From contig CM049313.1 of the NCBI GenBank assembly GCA_026874595.1, forward strand, positions 72,410,659-72,474,658: DNA of 64,000 nt, in the 5' to 3' direction. Shown one piece after another: positions 1 through 36,200 of this stretch. Below the pieces are notes generated by a model that was not told the DNA's origin, searched no databases, and saw nothing but the letters and a program-made list of their open reading frames with translations. How positions within the stretch are numbered: position 1 is the stretch's first letter; each line of letters starts with the position of its first letter. Source of the DNA: Sipunculus nudus. Its lineage: Eukaryota > Annelida > Sipuncula > Golfingiida > Sipunculidae. Both the position numbers and the translations under genes were made by a program.

Positions 1-1232
1 GCGAACTCAGATTTTGGTGATCGACCTAGATCTTCTGATTGTTCAATTGACCAAAAAAAAAAAAAAATACAAAAAATCGTCAAGAAACTACCGAAAGACA
101 AAGGTACAATCTTGAATCATTGAGCTGTTCTTTAATAAAATTAATAAATATGTGTAACTGTCGGCTATATTAAAGGTATAATGTTTATATTTTTCACAAA
201 AATTTAGTCTGTTCATTTGTCTGTTATTTACAAAACTTAATATATTTAGTGATCACATAGCTTGTTGATTTTTTATAATATAAAACAATAATAATATTGC
301 ATTCTATGGCCGCATATGTATCCTGCTGGGGGGCAGGGGGGTTTAAGAAAGAGAAGGGAAAAATGCTATTTTTTAGCTAGTAGTAAACAAAAAGCGATAA
401 AAAATTCATATTTGTTATTATAATCCACTTGGAATCAGACATTATGACAGCCATGAGTCATAATTAGAAAATAATCCTTAAAATGTTCCTGTTCAACCAT
501 AATTTGGCATAAACAAGATAAAATTTTTCGCTGACAATATGTGTTAACACCTATTATGTACATTTATTTGAAATTGAGTGAGAAATTGTTAAAAATTAAT
601 TCACAGTTCATTTAGGCTATAATGATGCATTACACCAGAATATATAACAAATACTTGTAAGTTGTAATAACGAAGTGAAACGGTGTTTACTTTCAATGAC
701 TGAATTATAAAGAAATGAAATAAAAACACCATTAAACATTAATGGTTATTATCTTCATGAAGATAATATTTTGATGTGTCACAGTGTCTTTTAGACTAAA
801 CAAATACCACAGGTATATCACAAATGGAGCATCACTTCAGTTCTCCTTGATATATATACAATATACTAATATTATTACATGCATGGGTGACTGACTCTTG
901 AGTGTTTAAAGCCTAAAGGAAGATTCTAAAAATTATTGCCACAGGTTGCCTTAACTGACAGAACAGCAGATTTTCTATAATATGCACATGTATAAAATAA
1001 AACAGTTATTTTGCACACACACACCCTCACACATAAACACAAATGTTTATATACTGGCAGATCCAGAGGGCGTGGGGGAGGGGTTGAGCCGCAACAACCT
1101 TTCTTCAGAATTTTAAAATTTTTTTCTGGCCTACGTGGACCCGTCACATTCTGGAGCAGGGGACCCTTTTATAGGTTTCTTAATTAGTCTTCCTGGGTTG
1201 GACCCTCCCCTTTACAAACCCTTGATTCGCCC

Positions 1233-1341
<109 letters not shown>

Positions 1342-1775
1342 TTGTCCCATCACATCTTTTAAAACAATACAAAAGACTTAAGGACCTTCATAAATAATAT
1401 CTATATCATACATGCATTTAAATTTCTTCTTGTACACACATCTTTCTTCCTGTGTATAAACAGGAGGCTTCCTATTAAAAACATCAATATACATGCAAAT
1501 ATTTTTTAATAATTTCAACTTCAGTTTTATTTCATAATTTTCTCAGAATATTAAATTTTATAAAAAAAAAACACGTTGTGATGTTCACACACCATCTGTG
1601 ATTTTACTTGCCCTTCAATAATTTATTGTTTGAATACTGGTTTTGACACTTGTTCGATTTTTATTATTAATTTTAATTAGATGACCAATTAACTAACTTT
1701 CAAAGGTAATAAAATCTCTGCTTGAGCAATACATATTAAGCAAGGCTTCCTTTAATGATTATAAAAAAGGAGTTG

Positions 1776-1791
1776 CCCCCCCCCCCCCCCC
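1776..1791. repeat. Poly-C run
   Basis: Sixteen consecutive C residues inside the MEK intron. Similar runs recur at 25928-25941, 34440-34454 (G), 55701-55716 and 59153-59164 (G). Confidence 0.95.
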
Positions 1792-2282
1792 ATCCAATGA
1801 CAGCATATATGTCGCTTTAACTTATATTGAAGCAACACTTTTTACGTTGTCATCTTTAATTTTTTGATGAAACTGCACCCTATGTCATAGACAAATATTT
1901 TAAAAACTGTTACTGTGTTGTTTTTCAAATTTGTTCTGCTAGACTTGAACAAGTTGTAAATTTTAACCAACCGCTGAGGTGTCAAGGCTGATGAGAGGGG
2001 TCAGCTGATTCGTTCTCTGATACCAGCCGTATCGAGCAGAAACGGGCGCAAATTCATCAAACTTCTCAATTTTATATTTAAAACATCTCTGTAGCCTACA
2101 TGTGTACACTTTTAACCTAAGGGTGCTTTCTTGGTAAAATTAATACTGTTTGAAGCCTGGTGCGATATACGGCTGAAGTGCCGGTTCCACGTGTATAAGA
2201 AGCACGTTTTTTTGGTTTAATGTCCTACCTAGCAACCGTATCCAAGGTGGGCGGAGCTAACTCGTCCATGCCGTCACGTCAA

Positions 2283-2550
2283 TTGCCAATAGGGAAAGAA
2301 ATCTCTTTTTTTGGGGGGTCATATGGTCAAAAGGTCAAGGTCACAGTGGCCATATGTCAACAAATTTGTTTCAGGATGTTTGGATTGACAAATTTGTTTC
2401 AAACTTGATTTATGTATGACCCACCACTACATTTACTGATTTTTAGGTCGTCAGGTCAAAGGTGAAGGTCATACAACCCGCATATTTAAAAAAAGCCCTT
2501 ACAAACCTCCCATCTTTCACATATAGCTCACCTGCCATAGGAGAAGATCC
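2283..2550 (+). repeat. Fragment of AGGTCA-rich repeat
   Basis: Contains the AGGTCAAGGTCAC-type string and the 'tagctcacctgccatagg' signature of the tandem core at 9.7-12.1 kb. It looks like a single degenerate unit without clear element ends. Confidence 0.6.
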
Positions 2551-2753
2551 TTTTTGATTATGTTCTGTTTACATCTAAAGAAAATTAAGAAAAGATATCT
2601 TTGAAAGAGTATTGAAGTTGTATTGAAGAGCATTGACTCTATTGTTTTTGTCAGACTGTGTCACATACCATGCTTAATCATTGTGTCCATATTTTCTTTG
2701 TTAACTTTTAAAAATGGCTCCAAGATTCATACTATCTATTCCTTTTACTCCAG

Positions 2754-24294
<21,541 letters not shown>

Positions 24295-25870
24295 GGACAC
24301 CTTTGGTGTAGTCAGCATTGAACTGCCAGCAGGCATCGCGGGAACCTCGCAGACACTGCAGAGCAGGTGCTCTCTCGTCAGATGCTCTGCGGTCGGCCCT
24401 CTTGAAGTCAAAAGTGTAACCATAGACCAGCACCTCCTGGAACCCTCAAAGTTATTATGACCTCCCGCTTGGTCCATTTATACAGATACAAAGATGACGT
24501 TTCCAACATGCACACTGTACAATTTGTATCATTTCTACTTAAATTGCACGTGCTTGGTAGGATTTCAATTAGTCATCTTTTAATAATATATGATAGTTAG
24601 CACACTTTCAAGCTTTGGAGGATTAAATTAATGAAAACCTGTAATTTTCTTTATTCCAGTGATTTATATAGACAAGAATCTGTGAATGATTATGAATACA
24701 CACACAGATACATTAACCTTTTTAAAACTCAGCATGTAATCATGAGCAGATTCATTATATTGACATTACTAAACAGAACTAAATACAATGATATACTTTA
24801 TGTAGAACTTATAAAAAGACTAGAAAAATTCAGTATATTGAATATATGTAGGTAGATAATCAATATATAGTGTAATTAAATAATTATTGCACTTGTGTTG
24901 TATAAACATTGTAGAGGTATTTGACTTAAAGAGGGCTGATTGGCTGATTAATCTACAAGGGGTTTATTTGACCTGTTATTTCATGAATTTGATGTGGTGT
25001 GAAATCTTTGAGTGGGCTGTGTGCGCTTGCTGTGTGTAGTCTCGTCATAAGCCTGGTCTTTTTCCTCTCACAGTAACAAATGCAGTCTCTTCTACACCAC
25101 TCAAATTGTCACAGATAGAATCATTACATTAAATAATTCTGGCAAATCTTGAATACTTCACATAGGATATGCTTGCTGATGCAGTACTGTATCAATAAAC
25201 AATTAGTTTGTCCACTTTGGATTTCCCACGTTGATACATCATTGCTGCTGGAAATCTTTAGGCATGTGGTCTTTGGTGCATATAGGCAGTTTATTGTCTG
25301 ATGAAAGAATTTCTTTAATATTTAAGATCATCATCACTTTCTACCGGTAGGTCTAAATATAATCATCCTTACCCAGACGTTTGAAAAAGCAGCTGTACTT
25401 TTTTTTTTAAAGTGCTAAAAATAAAGCTAAAAGTGAATGTTATATTAACACCAGTATTGTGTCAGCAGGCATTCCTTATTGTATATATACTGTATTCACT
25501 ACACCAAGTGCATAACTGAGGCTTCTGGCCATTTCCCTCTCTGGAGAATGTACGGCCTCTCAGTTGATGTTTCTTGATCGAAACCTTGGCACATTTCTGT
25601 ATCAGCCTTGTGTGCTCCCCTGTGTCTACAGGAGGATGTCAGGTGGACACTGGACTATAGCAAAACATGACACCTGAAGGTACATGTTGCACAAACTGTA
25701 CAGCACCAGAGAAACTGTCAGCATCACGCTAGAAAAATTGTATCAAAATTACACTATATATTATATATGTATACACACTGAATTTATACATAAGTTTATA
25801 TATATAAAGATATTCAACTGTCTGTGACTCTGATGAATTAAAGTAAATAAAATCAGTAAACTGTATTTTT
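24295..25870 (+). other. MAP2K1/2: MEK 3' untranslated region (inferred)
   Basis: No further coding. An early AATAAA occurs at 25420-25425 and a better-placed one at 25846-25851 followed by a T-rich and TG-repeat stretch, so the 3'UTR may be about 1.1 or 1.6 kb. The 3' end is inferred from signals only. Confidence 0.5.
25846..25851 (+). terminator. Candidate MEK polyadenylation signal
   Basis: AATAAA followed 30-60 bp later by T8 and (TG)n at about 25867-25905, the usual downstream-element arrangement. An alternative AATAAA is at 25420. Confidence 0.55.
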
Positions 25871-26156
25871 TTTTGTGAAAGTTCCTCATTTGTGTGTGTG
25901 TGTGCGCAAGTCCTGATATGGTGTTCTCCCCCCCCCCCCCCATTTATGCAAAAATATAATTATCATAAAGCACATATACCTGACAGTAAATTTTGAAAAT
26001 TTCACAAAGATACCTTGAACAATTACTGATTTTATGTCTCGTATAGATTTATGACAATTGGTGTAAAAAAATGCCAAATCTGAACAGTACGAGGATGACA
26101 ATCCACAGGATAATCGGTACAGTCAAGGGTTAACACATGAAAAACTGTGAATATAG

Positions 26157-26162
26157 TTTATT
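26157..26162 (-). terminator. Candidate polyadenylation signal of the - strand coiled-coil gene
   Basis: AATAAA on the - strand about 200 nt past the stop codon at 26363-26365. It would leave only about 0.3 kb between the two convergent transcripts. Confidence 0.5.
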
Positions 26163-26362
26163 ATCATAGAAATCCTGAGTGAAATTCAAAATGCAGAAAT
26201 CATACAAGCCTTTTTCCCCAAAGAAGGCTGGTTCTCTCTGATATGTCACTTTGAGCTTTGTCAATTTAATCACATTTGCATGCATGCACTCCCTGAAAAA
26301 AATGTTTTAACAGAAGAATATATGATTCAACATTAAAAAAGCATGCTATTTTCAAATCAGTG

Positions 26363-27150
26363 TCATTTAAACGGTTTTGGTGAATGGTATTTTAAATGTT
26401 CTGCAGGCTGGACATAATTACAATCAATATCATCCTCTGCATTTTCTGGGCTGGTGCTGCTGGATTTACTGGGAGGAGAAGTGGCGCCCCCTGTCTTCGG
26501 TCCTGGTAACCGACTGGGTTTCTTTAACTCCAGTCTAGTTCTACTTTTCCACTTTGGAGTCTCTGTTGAATTGAGACTTCCAGACAGACTCTTCCTCTGA
26601 ACAGGAGTCCCCTTCCCTGAGGCTCTATCTCTGACTGACAGAGGTGCTGATTTGTTAGGTTTTCTATCCACCAGGATATTTGATGAATTATATTTTAATG
26701 ACCTCACTGGTGCTGTTTTCTCAGCTTCGCCCTCTGCCCCGCAATCACAAGATATATTTGTTTTTGTCCCTTTACTAATCATTGGTTCCATCTCCCTCTT
26801 GTAGGACATCTGAGCACTAGATTTATTCTTATAAGCACTTGTGGTTGAAGATTTAACATATTTAGCACCAGATCTAGAGACAGACGGAGTCACACTGGGT
26901 GTTGAGGGGGTAAAGCCCTCGGGCATTGTTGGTGGTTCGTTGTCAGACACAGGTGATGTCTTATTTTCCTCTGCAGGTTTATCGAGTTGGAAGAAATCCC
27001 TGTACACGGCTTGGTATTCCTCCTTCTCTTGCTTCACTCCTTCAACCTTGTTGAGCAGTTTGTCTCGTTCAGCCATGGCTGCCATCTGTTTCTCGGAGAG
27101 GCTCTGGAAATATTCTGTTCCCAGCTCAGATAGCTCCTCATTCTCAGCAT
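26363..27150 (-). CDS. Coiled-coil gene exon 13 (last)
   Basis: 788 nt, acceptor AACAACAG. Completes an Asn codon, then encodes residues 411-671: a Glu-rich helical stretch (AENEELSELGTEYFQSLSEK...) to about residue 475, then a Ser/Pro/Lys/Thr-rich tail containing SPPSKSSSTSPE and ending HSPKPFK. The AT microsatellite just upstream extends the open frame artificially, but splicing at 27150 is in frame with exon 12. Confidence 0.9.
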
Positions 27151-27173
27151 CTGTTGTTATTAAGCAATATATA

Positions 27174-27222
<49 letters not shown>

Positions 27223-30200
27223 AAATGCTTAATTAATAACAAGACATTTTAACAATAAACATTTATCTTTTTTAAGAGTAACCTAAAATGTTTCATTCCT
27301 TTTATTTTTCGATCCAAGGCAACCATGATGGAATTGAGCACAGCCTACAGGAGTCTACAGATGAAATGGTCATGAGAAATTAAATGTGAATCATCTGGGT
27401 ACCTTGCAATCACAGATTTATTTTAAACTATCAGATGTCTTAATATGTCTGGCATCACTGATGCTATGGTATGTCCAGACCTTAATAAGAACTCTTTAAA
27501 ATAGGCTCTGTCCTCTAATATTTTGTTTTTTTATATACCAAATTTTAGAATATTTTAACACATCCACTTGCACTGTTTATGCACAATTAATACTATGTAA
27601 AAACAATGGAACAATAGTACAAAAAACCTTGTTTAACAAAGTATTATTCAGACTGAATAAGCATTTAAATTTTCACAACAAGCCATGAAGCTGATGTAAT
27701 TTGGCAGTGTAGGTGGCTCCGCAAGTCATTCAAGTGCCATTTTAAAACTACCCAAGGTCAATGGGCACAACATGTTTTTCAAGTTTGTAAAAAAGGTTTA
27801 TTTTATACTTGATAGATGACAGCACTTGTAGGGACTGGGTCCTGCCTGAAAAACATACATCATGTGAGTTAGATAAAGACTTATCCTTAGCCATACTTAC
27901 TCTTTGATTCTGGTGGTTTCAGCTTTGTTATCCCTTCATCAATCTGAAATAGCAAGATAAAGACCTTCCATCAGGATATGCCCCTCTCATCAAACAATAG
28001 TCCAGTCATTATATGGAAAAAAGTGGCCCCACCCACCACAAATATCAACAGAATTTATTTTTTTGCCATTCATCTGGGAAATATCCCTGGAAAAACACAC
28101 TTAAAGTCTAAAAAAAAATTAATTAGTGGAATAGTCCTTAATTTGCATAAATCCTAAATGGCAACCAGGCCTTATTTCTGATCCATATTGACTACTCTGT
28201 AGTGTTTAAGATACGTAACTGTTGAATCTAGAGACTTTTTACTTAATATCCTGAAGATGTATCCACATGTCATAATTTTAGTAGTGCATTGGGAAAAAAA
28301 GGGAAATTTTTTGTTTGTTTTGGAGCTGGTGATAACAAATTTTCAAACAGACACACCAAAACTAACCCTACCCAAGGTATGCATTAGAGCAATCACTGAC
28401 CCACATCTGAAAGAAATCCGATAATATTTAGGAAAGATATCGCACGGAAATGAAAACCCGACTAATGGGCAGACACAGGGACAGACAGACAATTGGACAG
28501 ACAGACAAACCCAAATCAATGTCACCCATTCAATGGAAGCGGGGGACAATAAATAAAGGTTATATTTAAGTTTATATACAAATATCAGCTGTACCCTCAA
28601 AGGACAAATTACAAAACAATACTAATGCAAATGTCATTGCTTTTAGATCTCTGAAGCTAAGTTTTTCTGCTCTCAAATTGTATTACTGAAAATGTACATT
28701 ATAACCAGTATTCAAGTCTGTTTATTGTTAGCACAATGTGTTGCTTTAAGTCTGATTCAATACCAAATATGAATGATAGTGAACATACTGACCTGCCTGG
28801 CATGTAATTTAAATGACGCTAAGAAATTCTTCAATGCATCCTCATTGGCTGTTTTCTCCAGATGTCTGTATTGTACCATCACCTCTGTTATAAACAACAG
28901 AAAAAAGATATATATGAGATAAGTTTTCCCCTTTTACATGTTTTTCATGATCTGCAGTTGATTCTATCAATTTATACTTACAAATGTAAACTTTTTAAAC
29001 TGAAAGATCACTTTAAAGGGGCCTACACGATATCTACATTTATTAACTAAATAAAAGCCCGTGAACCTTTCATAAAATGAGGCCAGAAAACACTGATCCC
29101 ATTACACACAGGCTGTTTATTTTGTTGATATTCACATGTTTATAACATGAGCAAGCCTGCTAAAAAATTAAAATTACATTCAACTTGACCAACTGGCGGC
29201 AAGTTGGTTGAGTTTTGAAAAGTGCGTTTTGCAAATAACAATCTTTCAGCTTCTACCCATATATTACACACTACCTTTTGTTACGTGGTTCTTCTGTTTG
29301 TCAACACTGGCACATGTACCATATGTACTAACAGATAAACAAGCTCATTCTTCTGTCACAGAGGCTTGATAGGAATTTTTCTTAATTTTGCATAGTGAGC
29401 CAGAAATCACACACAGAAAAGTTTGTTGAATAGCTGGCTTAAGCATACTCCCTGATTTAAGGTTTCAAAAATTTAATGAATATTATAAAAGCAGCCATTT
29501 AGCCTACTTTTCTGCATCTCTTGTCTCATGTTATGCAGTACTTGTGATATACTGTCTATCCAATTACTATCCAATGATATGGCAATATCAGACTAATGGG
29601 TCCTCTTGGTTAGTGTAGTCTTTGTCTACCTTGCTCAGTGTGGGGATGGACTTGGGCATTTTCCCCATGTGATAAAAAATTTTCCTATTTACAGTGATCT
29701 TACCTTCTAATGGTTGTGCTATCACATCATAGACTTCTTGGTTAAATTCCAAGCAGCTAGTCCTGAAATTGAAAGCAGGTTCAAGTTTTTAGCTCAGCTG
29801 ACTTTCAGTCATGCTGGGCTATAGCGATGGGTCTTTGTCCGTCGTCCTTCCGTCTGTCCGTCCAGCCGTTAGCAGGGCACAAATCGTAACCGTAGGGGCT
29901 AGGGCCATGAACCCTATGCATTCTTAGAGGTTCTAAAAAGATCTCCTTGCAAACCTGAAATTAGGTCACTGCGACCTATATTCTCGAAGTTATGGGCTAT
30001 GTTTGCACCCCCCAGAAATAATTCTTTTAGCCAAAATTTTCATCCCAAACCTTCCACCTTTCACATACAGCTAACCTACCAACAGGGGAAGAACCATAAT
30101 TATTTTGAGGTCACAAGGTCAAAGGTCAAGGTCACAGAACCACAAAAGCCTCAGGATGCATTTTAAGCCAAACCTTTCATCCTAATTCTTTGATCTTTCA

Positions 30201-33200
30201 CATATAGCTCACCTACTAAGTGGGAGAAGAATCCTATAGATGTTGAGGTCACAAGGTCAAAGGTCAGGGTCACAGGATCCACTTCTTTGAAAAGGTTGTT
30301 GACACATTTCAAGCTAGACCTTTCATTCCAAACCTTTCAGCACTGATATCGCTTCTCTGCCAACAGGGGAAAAGACCTGTTGATTTTGAAGTCAAAGGTC
30401 AAGTTCACAGCACCCTCTTCTTGCATGGAGTCATTTTCAGGCAAACTTTTTAATCTATACTTTCCATCTTGGCTATATACGGCCAACCTACCAATAGGGG
30501 AAGAAGCCTATTGATGTTGAGTTCAAAAGGTCAAAGGTCAAGGTCACAATATTGTTCTAAATGCTTGTGAACATATTTCAAGTGAAACTGTTCAACCCAA
30601 ACCTTCAGTCTTTCACATATGCCACATCTATGCATCACTGAATGTGATTCAAACTTCATATTTATGGGTCTTTTTGCATTAAGAAATAACTAATTGATTT
30701 TGAGGTCAGCTGGTCAGGAGGTTAAAGGTTGCAGGTCTAAATCATTCACTCATTGGTTGCCAAGTAATTACACCCGGCCAGATGTAAGTGATGAGTGGTT
30801 ACCCATCATTTAGAAAGAATCCAGTTGATATGTGGGCAAAAGGTCAAGGTCATAGGTCAGGGATGTTCACAATAACTTATTTTGTAGACGATCTCTATTT
30901 TTCTTGTACATATAACCATTGGTTTTTGTACATCTCACTGTGTGGCTGTAATTGTGAGTGATGATGGTGACATATGACTCTCTTATGTATCAGCCTGTTA
31001 AGTGATAAGGCTGAGTGATAAATACCTCGTTACTGCATAACAAAAACACTGTTGCCGGAATGCTTTAGCCAGGCATAAAGACTGTGACCTATATTCTCTG
31101 AGTTAGCGGGTGTGTTTGCACCTCCCAGAATTAATTCTTATAGCCAAAATAATCATCCCAAACCTTACATGTCAATAGAGGAACAAACCTTTTGATATTT
31201 AGGTCATAGGGTCAATGTCACAGGACCAGCTTCTTGAAAAAAGTTGTGGATGCATTTCAAGTCAGACTTTTCAACCCAAACCTTCCATCTTCCAAGTATG
31301 GTCAGATACCATATGGTATACCATCAGGTTTTAAATACAGGTCATGCTTGTCAGCTGAGCGTCATGACCCATGGGTCACTTGTTTTTATTTCTATCAGAC
31401 TTTTCACTCTCTTCCTTTTATAAACACATTTAAAACCATATGAAATGTTCATACTTTAGCATGGGTTCCCTGGGGCAAATTTGATTTTTAGCCTGATGAT
31501 ATTTTTTCAAATTAGCAAGAGTGCATAATCTTCAGCTAAGCAGTGATTATTTTTAGCCATGTCATAAATCTTTAGGCTAGTGCAACAATCATTTGTAGCA
31601 CCACTGAAAATCTTCAGTCCTATACTTCTATTACTTTGCAGGAATGATAGGATTCAAATATAAATTATTATTTAAAGAATACAAGATGCAGTGACACTGC
31701 AACCTCCTCCTGAAATGCTAGGGCTGAGTTGTGGTGTTCCAGATAGACTGAAACTATAGCCGTTGGAGACAAAAAATAACACATGGAGCAGTTACTTCTG
31801 TTAATAATATTTTGCCAGCTTTTTTTGTCAGGGCAGATAATTTGCCAGGCAGACATTTATTTCGCATTGGGCAAAAATTGCCAGCATTCAAGAATATCAA
31901 AAAGGTCCAGGTATCTGGTAATTTCTATTTTAACAAGTGACCCATGGGTCATGACGCTCAGCTGACTGGGAAGAGATTTGCAAAAGGAAATTTTATCATC
32001 TGAATGGTAGTATATAACCATTCAACTGAAGCATCAAACAGATTAACCAACAGACTGAGATTGTGTCTGTATTAATATATCTCAAAAAAAGAGAAAAAGT
32101 GCGTAAACTTTAAAAAAAATACAGGTGGCTCCACCAGTCTGCAGAAACTAATAAAAACACTTAATGGTCAATACCCATGCAAAGAAGCATGGTGGTCTCT
32201 GGATAAGTTGTTCAGATACTTCAGCTTTTGTATCAAATTTTCCATTATTCTGAGGGGTACTTTGGAGTCCTATAGCTTGAAGAATATAGGTAACAGAGAC
32301 CTAATTTCAGGTTTTCACAGACACATTTCATGGGCCTCCTTGCATGACAAGAATGAAGATTCTAGGTTGAGTTGTTACAATTGTACCCTGTTGACAGATA
32401 ACCACATCTTTGAAAGGTCTCAAAAATAGAGAAAATACTTCGTAAAAATTTGAAAAAAAATAGAGGTGGCGCACCCAGTCTGCTGAAAATGATGAAACAT
32501 GTCATGATCAATATGTATGCCAAAAATCATGAGTATCAGTGTCTTAGTTATTGAGATACTGGAGTTTTTGTATCAAATTTTTCATTATTTTGGGGGGGGT
32601 ATTTTGGAGCCATACAGCTTAATGGATATGGGTAACAGAGACCTAATTTCAGGTTTCCATGGATTTTATGGGTCTCCCTGTGTGTAAAGAATGAAGATTC
32701 TAGGTCCAGCGGTTACGATTTGTGCCTTGTTAACGGATGGCCGGAAGGCTGGACGGACGACGGACAAAGAGTGATCGCTATAGCTCAGATGACTTGCAGT
32801 CAGCTGAGCTAAAAATTAAAAAAAAATTAAAAACTCCACTTCTGTTCTAACTACCAATACACCTAAGACAAAGTTATAGCTATACATATTACTTATTATT
32901 ACCTGTAGTATTTTATACAAGAAAGAATGAGTAAAAATTCCACATAAATAACATATATATATATCAGAAAATTATTCAATGCAAATAACAAATGCATCAG
33001 GAACCTCCCTGTTGGTAGATTCAAAATGGGTTTTGAGAAACATGTCGTAATAGCCACTGGAGTTGAAGGTTATAGCACTGGTCAGTAGTGACCAACCTTA
33101 GTCTATGTATTGAAACACTGACTTTATTTATTCTACACAAATAACACTGGACTATATCCATGAGATGTACATACCTGAGAATGTTGAACATCGACTTCAT

Positions 33201-36200
33201 GTACTCCTGTTGATGCTGGTATACAGCGCAGTGGAACTCCAGCTCCTTTTTAAGAGCCTTCACCTGTCAATCAAAACCAGCTTTGCTGTTATAATAAAAA
33301 AATATGCAAATGGGACACTCAGTTTTGCAAGGTCAGTCATCATTGTACTTGTCATTACAACTTTCAAAACTAAGAAAATGCTGTCCAGGGGATAACAACT
33401 ATAAGAAACATTAAGAAACCATTAAGAGTTCCAAACCTATCTACCAGAACTACTGCCAGTAGGATTATCTTGATCAGAGGACCTGAAACTTCCCAGTCAG
33501 TGTCATACCTGTAGTTGTGCCATTGTGCTCTGGTAGTTGAATGCCTTCATGGCTGCATCTACGACCTCTTTAACGTCAGCCTGTTTGGATCGTGGTAGAC
33601 TAGACATACGTGACATCACAGCTGTGGTTGTCAGGTCCTGTATGACGGGCTTCCTAAGTTTTCCCTGAAAGAAATGAACAGTCACCTTGTGAGGACAAAA
33701 AATACAAAATGCAAGAAGGAATATTGTAAACAAGGGACCCATGGGTCACATCGCTCAGCTGAATTTTGGAAAATATTAGCAAGTGCAAAATATTTTTATT
33801 TCTGTTGGTTTTTCATGTATATTATCATTAGAAAAGCTATGAGAAAATGGCCCTGCTAAAATGAAACTCTGTAAATTATAGAATAATGGACATGAGCTAA
33901 ACCATTTAGTGATGCACCAAGGGAAGAAATAGGCCTACAGTAAGTGTTATATAAAAGTAATATTTCATAAACAAATAATGTGTGAAGGTAATTAAGTTTT
34001 CAAAAGTTAAATATATGGCCATATGAGTTAAAAAATAATCCAACAAAGTTTGAACAATATTCCTAATTTTAATACTTAGTTAACAGTGTTATTCACACCC
34101 AGGCCCTGCCAACTTTAAGAGATATGAATGAAATGCTACAAAGTATTTATATCTTCTTAAATCTTGTCAGTTAGCACTTACATTAGATCCTAATATTTTA
34201 TCACATTTGAATATTAGGATTAAATTCCTGAAATTTAAAAAAAAAAAAAAATCAAAATTATCCAAGTTTCATCAAAAAGAATTTATTTAACATTAAAATT
34301 ATAAGATTCATCTTGTTTATTAGTCCTGTGTATTGAAGGGGTGGGTGGGGGGAGGGGTCTCCATTGTTACTGCTCGTTGCTGAAAAAAATGTTAATTTTA
34401 AGATTCATCTAGTTCATAGTACAGGTCTGTCAAAAGAATGGGGGGGGGGGGGGGTGCCAGAGAAAAAGGCTCCCTGTGGTATGGTATTAACTGCAGACAG
34501 CCTGATCAAGCTCAACTCTTGAGAGAGCTGCACTGAATGATCTATAGTCACCAAAGTGGACTGCTTGACAATGTAAGGGAATACAACAAGAGCCTAAAAA
34601 AAAATTCAATTACTAGCCTAATTTTGCAGCTTTTATTTTCAAATTACTAACAGGAAACAAGGGACCCATGGGTCACGGCACTCAGCTGTTATATATGATA
34701 AAAAATATGATTTGGGAAAGAGGCACATGCTTGTTTTGTGTGGTAATAAATATAAGCTTTATTTTGAGTTGTTGGTGTTTAGCTTATGTATGATTTTGAT
34801 AGTATCTTTGGAGACAGGGAAGAGGAGTGATTTCATTTATTTTATTAACAAATGGAGTGCTATTGTCACATAGATTTTGATTTGGCCATTTAACTAATAA
34901 GCAGCACATATAATAAAAGTTTAACTATTTATTAAAATTTAATAACAAATATTGTGCCAATATAATTTTTATTAAAAAAAATAATAAGAAAATCATATGA
35001 TATTTTAAAATAAAATAGAACTGAAATTATTATTGAAATAATATTATAGAATATATTCATGAATGCATTCATGAATACATTTTGAAAGTATCTGCACTGG
35101 TATTCAAATACTTTCATTTTTACCTGAATTCCCATTCTTATGCAATAAAATTTTTTTATGCAGTACATATTCATATTCGTATTCAAATACATTTGCAAAG
35201 CATTCGCACCATCTCTAGTATTTATTCAGTTTTAGCCAAACAATGATGTTGAGAATCCAGAATATACAAAATTCACAAATTTAAATAATGATCAAATGTA
35301 CCTGGTTTTATGGCTTTTATTTATATTAAAAAAAAAATAAATGTAATTTATTCACTTTGGACTACTCTCACATCAATGTACACACTAGACACAGTAGGAA
35401 TCTAGATAAATATTATCAACTGCATCTTTGTCGATCATTAATTTCCTTCATGTGATCCCTAATGATTAGTACTGAATAATATGATTTATTTTTTTATCAT
35501 TAAAATTTCACTGAAAAATACCATAGGTGACTGCATGGTGTTATTTGGAATATTTTACATTGACATTCTATCCATCCATACAAGATTCTTACATCATCAG
35601 TAACTGCAAGATAATTTTCTGTTACTCATCAACTAACAAATTCCTTTTCTATAAATTTTTCTTTAATTTGTTATAAGAAACCAATACAAAATTATTAATT
35701 TATTGTTTATTGTTATGTTGTTTTTCAAAACAACTACTAGATGAGTTGGGTTGGACACCTGGATCAACTGTGGCTGGGCATTAGCTGCCTGGCTGCCCCA
35801 GTGTATGCTTTGCTCAAGCATGCATAATCTGATGAAAGGTCAACAAGGGCAACATACCGGTGACTGAAGAGGGCTGGATTAAGCCTGGGTCTGACATGGT
35901 CTCATAAAAATATTAATAAAAGCTACAATATTTGGCCAATTTCTTTCAGCTTTCTAAACTACGAAGATGAAATCCTTATGTGTGCATGATATGAAAATTA
36001 TATCAACAGTGCTCTCAGGAAACAAACATGCCTAGGTCAAAGTTGGGCAAAATTTAAGGTACTAATTTTATGTTTTTTCTAATAACTTATAAAATTTGAA
36101 AAATTCAGAACTAATTTTTGGTATTCAATTGAATCTTGATTAAATAATGTAACATCCCTGACAAAAAATCTCTAGCTTCAGCAATCCTCTTGTTAAGGGA

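Noticed and set aside
27151-27220. N-terminal Tyr/Ile extension of the last coiled-coil exon
   Set aside because: Translation of the AT microsatellite; the acceptor at 27150 joins in frame with exon 12.
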